Source: an uncultured Collinsella sp. (lineage in GTDB: Bacteria > Actinomycetota > Coriobacteriia > Coriobacteriales > Coriobacteriaceae). Taken from it: a stretch of DNA of 41,222 nucleotides. Position numbers and translations under genes: made by a program. Every line of letters starts with the position of its first letter. Within the stretch, counting starts at the first letter, position 1. The notes under the pieces were generated by a model that was not told where the DNA came from, made no database searches, and was given only the letters and a program-made list of their open reading frames with translations. The DNA is taken from the NCBI GenBank assembly GCA_900752015.1, contig CAADTZ010000107.1:1-41222 (forward strand), in the 5' to 3' direction. This document shows, one piece after another, positions 39,812 through 41,222 of this stretch.

Positions 39812-41125
39812 CTACAGGCGCTCGCGAACCGCCTCGACGACGTTGTCCAGATCGGCGAGCACCTCGTCATGGCTCTGCATGTCGCGCACTTTGACCTTGC
39901 CGGCGGCAAGCTCGTCGCCACCCAGGACCAAGATGAGCTTGGCGCCTACCTTATCGGCTTGCTTAAACTGGGCCTTGAGCGAACGACCCTGATAGTCGGC
40001 CTCGGTCACGATACCTGCGGCGCGAAGCTCCTGCGTAATGGCAAAGACGTTCTGACGCAGCTCCTTGCCGGCGTTGGCGACATAGACGCACGGGGCCTCA
40101 TCGGCACCCAAATCGCTGCCAAAGGCCTGCAGGGCCAGCAGGGCGCGCTCAAAACCGACAGCAAAGCCGACGCCCGCCGTGGGCTTGCCACCCTCGAGCT
40201 CGACCAGGCCATCGTAGCGGCCGCCGCCGCCGATGGAGCCGACGCCGGCGCCAGGGGCCTCGACCTCAAAGACAGTACGGGTGTAGTAGTCCAGGCCGCG
40301 CACCAAGGTGGGATCCTCGACATACTCGATACCGGCGGCATCCAGATAGCGCTTGACTTGCTCGTAGTGCTCGCGGCACTCATCGCACAGGTTGTCGCCC
40401 ATCAGCGGGGCGTCGGCCATGATCTCGCGGCAGTGGTCGTTCTTGCAGTCAAAGGCACGCAGCGGGTTGAGCTCGGCGCGCTCGCGGCACTCATCGCACA
40501 TCTCGTCTGCGTGATCGAGGATAAACTGCTTGACTTGCTCGCGGTAAGCCGGACGGCACTGAGCGTCGCCCATCGAGTTAATGAGCAGACGAAGCTTGGA
40601 AAGATCGAAGCCCAGGCGCTTGTAAAACTCCATGAGCATGATGATGCACTCGGCGTCTGCCGCCGGATCGGGAGCGCCGAGCCACTCGATGCCCACCTGG
40701 TGGAACTGGCGCAGGCGGCCCTTCTGGGGACGCTCGCCGCGGAACATGGCCTCGGCGTAGTACGCCTTAAACGGCGTGGAGCCCTGGGGCACCAGATTGT
40801 TCTCGACGACAGCGCGCACCACGCCGGCCGTGCCCTCGGGGCGAAGCGCCAGGCGCTGCTTGGGCTTGAGTTTGGTGTCGGTGCCCTCGGTAAAGACGCG
40901 CTCCAGGTTGGCACCGCTGAACACGCGGAACATTTCCTTGCGCACGACGTCGGTCGACTGGCCGATACCGTGGACAAACACGTCCACCTGCTCGATCGCG
41001 GGCGTCTCGATGGGTTTAAAACCAAACGGCTCGAACACGCCGGCCGCAATCTGCTGCATCTTTTGCCAGGCGCGCATCTCGGCGCCGATAAGGTCGCGGG
41101 TTCCCTCCGCCTTCTGTGCCTGCAT
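39812..41125 (-). CDS. hisS: Histidyl-tRNA synthetase
   Basis: A 437-residue class IIa synthetase charging tRNA-His. It shows an N-terminal KAEGTRDL start, motif 2 (FRGERPQKGRLRQFHQ), the histidine-binding signature GLDYYTRTVFEV, GGRYDGLVE, and a C-terminal anticodon-binding domain (about 330-437). The insertion domain holds CDECRERAELNPLRAFDCKNDHC and a later CDECREHY, as in many Gram-positive HisRS. The ATG at 41125 is chosen because GAAAGGTG precedes it by 7 nt; the TTG two codons earlier is too close. The remaining 97 bases to the window end hold only its upstream region. Confidence 0.96.
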   Translation of the reverse strand: MQAQKAEGTRDLIGAEMRAWQKMQQIAAGVFEPFGFKPIETPAIEQVDVFVHGIGQSTDVVRKEMFRVFSGANLERVFTEGTDTKLKPKQRLALRPEGTAGVVRAVVENNLVPQGSTPFKAYYAEAMFRGERPQKGRLRQFHQVGIEWLGAPDPAADAECIIMLMEFYKRLGFDLSKLRLLINSMGDAQCRPAYREQVKQFILDHADEMCDECRERAELNPLRAFDCKNDHCREIMADAPLMGDNLCDECREHYEQVKRYLDAAGIEYVEDPTLVRGLDYYTRTVFEVEAPGAGVGSIGGGGRYDGLVELEGGKPTAGVGFAVGFERALLALQAFGSDLGADEAPCVYVANAGKELRQNVFAITQELRAAGIVTEADYQGRSLKAQFKQADKVGAKLILVLGGDELAAGKVKVRDMQSHDEVLADLDNVVEAVRERL

Positions 41126-41222
41126 GGGCAAACACCTTTCTTTTGTATCGCGTCATAGGTAACGGTCATTATACGGCACAAATACAAACAGCGGCGGCGC
41201 GTCTGACCGAACGAGGGTATGG

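Overview
The window is about 41 kb of GC-rich chromosomal DNA. Single-copy housekeeping genes (aspS, hisS, ppc, serB) sit beside anaerobe-type functions: ferrous iron uptake, nickel lactate racemase, a 2-enoate-reductase-like flavoenzyme and pectin/uronate fermentation. Gene content, composition and abundant palindromic intergenic repeats suggest a gut Coriobacteriia genome, most likely Collinsella or a close relative. That placement is inference; no rRNA marker is present. I see no phage, transposase, CRISPR array, tRNA or rRNA.

Region 1 (1-24.3 kb, mostly minus strand) is a pectin/uronate island. From the left it holds an edge-truncated IlvD/Edd-type dehydratase, a GntP permease, a divergent GntR regulator, and an SDR plus RpiB-like pair that fits DhuD/DhuI (4-deoxy-hexoseulose uronate to 2-keto-3-deoxygluconate). 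A minus-strand series follows: 2-enoate-reductase-like flavoenzyme, GltD-like partner, TIM-barrel isomerase, GH105, SGNH esterase, CE8-esterase fusion, alpha/beta esterase, GH28, GPH transporter, then uxaA, uxaB, uxaC and a LacI-family regulator. The depolymerising enzymes show no signal peptide, so demethylation, deacetylation and hydrolysis of imported oligogalacturonides probably happen in the cytoplasm. UxaC-UxaB-UxaA take galacturonate to KDG. KDG kinase and aldolase are outside the window.

At least four promoters in this island carry copies of a CpG-centred palindrome close to AGGTGAACGTTCACCT, the likely operator of the LacI-family protein. Three (GH105, transporter, uxaC) share a stricter layout: a direct repeat AACGG-N16-AACGG, a distal operator about 22 bp further on, and a proximal operator 38-41 bp beyond that, next to the -10 box. 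The direct repeat suggests a second, unidentified regulator.

Region 2 (24.4-28.3 kb) is a feoA-feoA-feoB ferrous iron operon with a FeoB-associated Cys-rich protein, and an HPr-like protein. Region 3 (28.5-31.2 kb) holds aspS and serB. Region 4 (31.3-36.0 kb) is a lactate racemase locus: larB-larC-tetR on plus faces larA-larD on minus. LarC is a LarC1-only form with a strongly His-rich loop, and larE is absent. Region 5 (36.7-41.1 kb) holds ppc and hisS.

The most unusual non-coding feature is a pair of 125-127 bp hairpin elements at 33784-33908 and 36593-36719. They have 29-bp outer stems that differ between copies yet pair perfectly in each, a conserved inner hairpin, and the same 21-nt distance to the stop codon of the adjacent minus-strand gene. 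Three further palindromic repeat families occur between genes.
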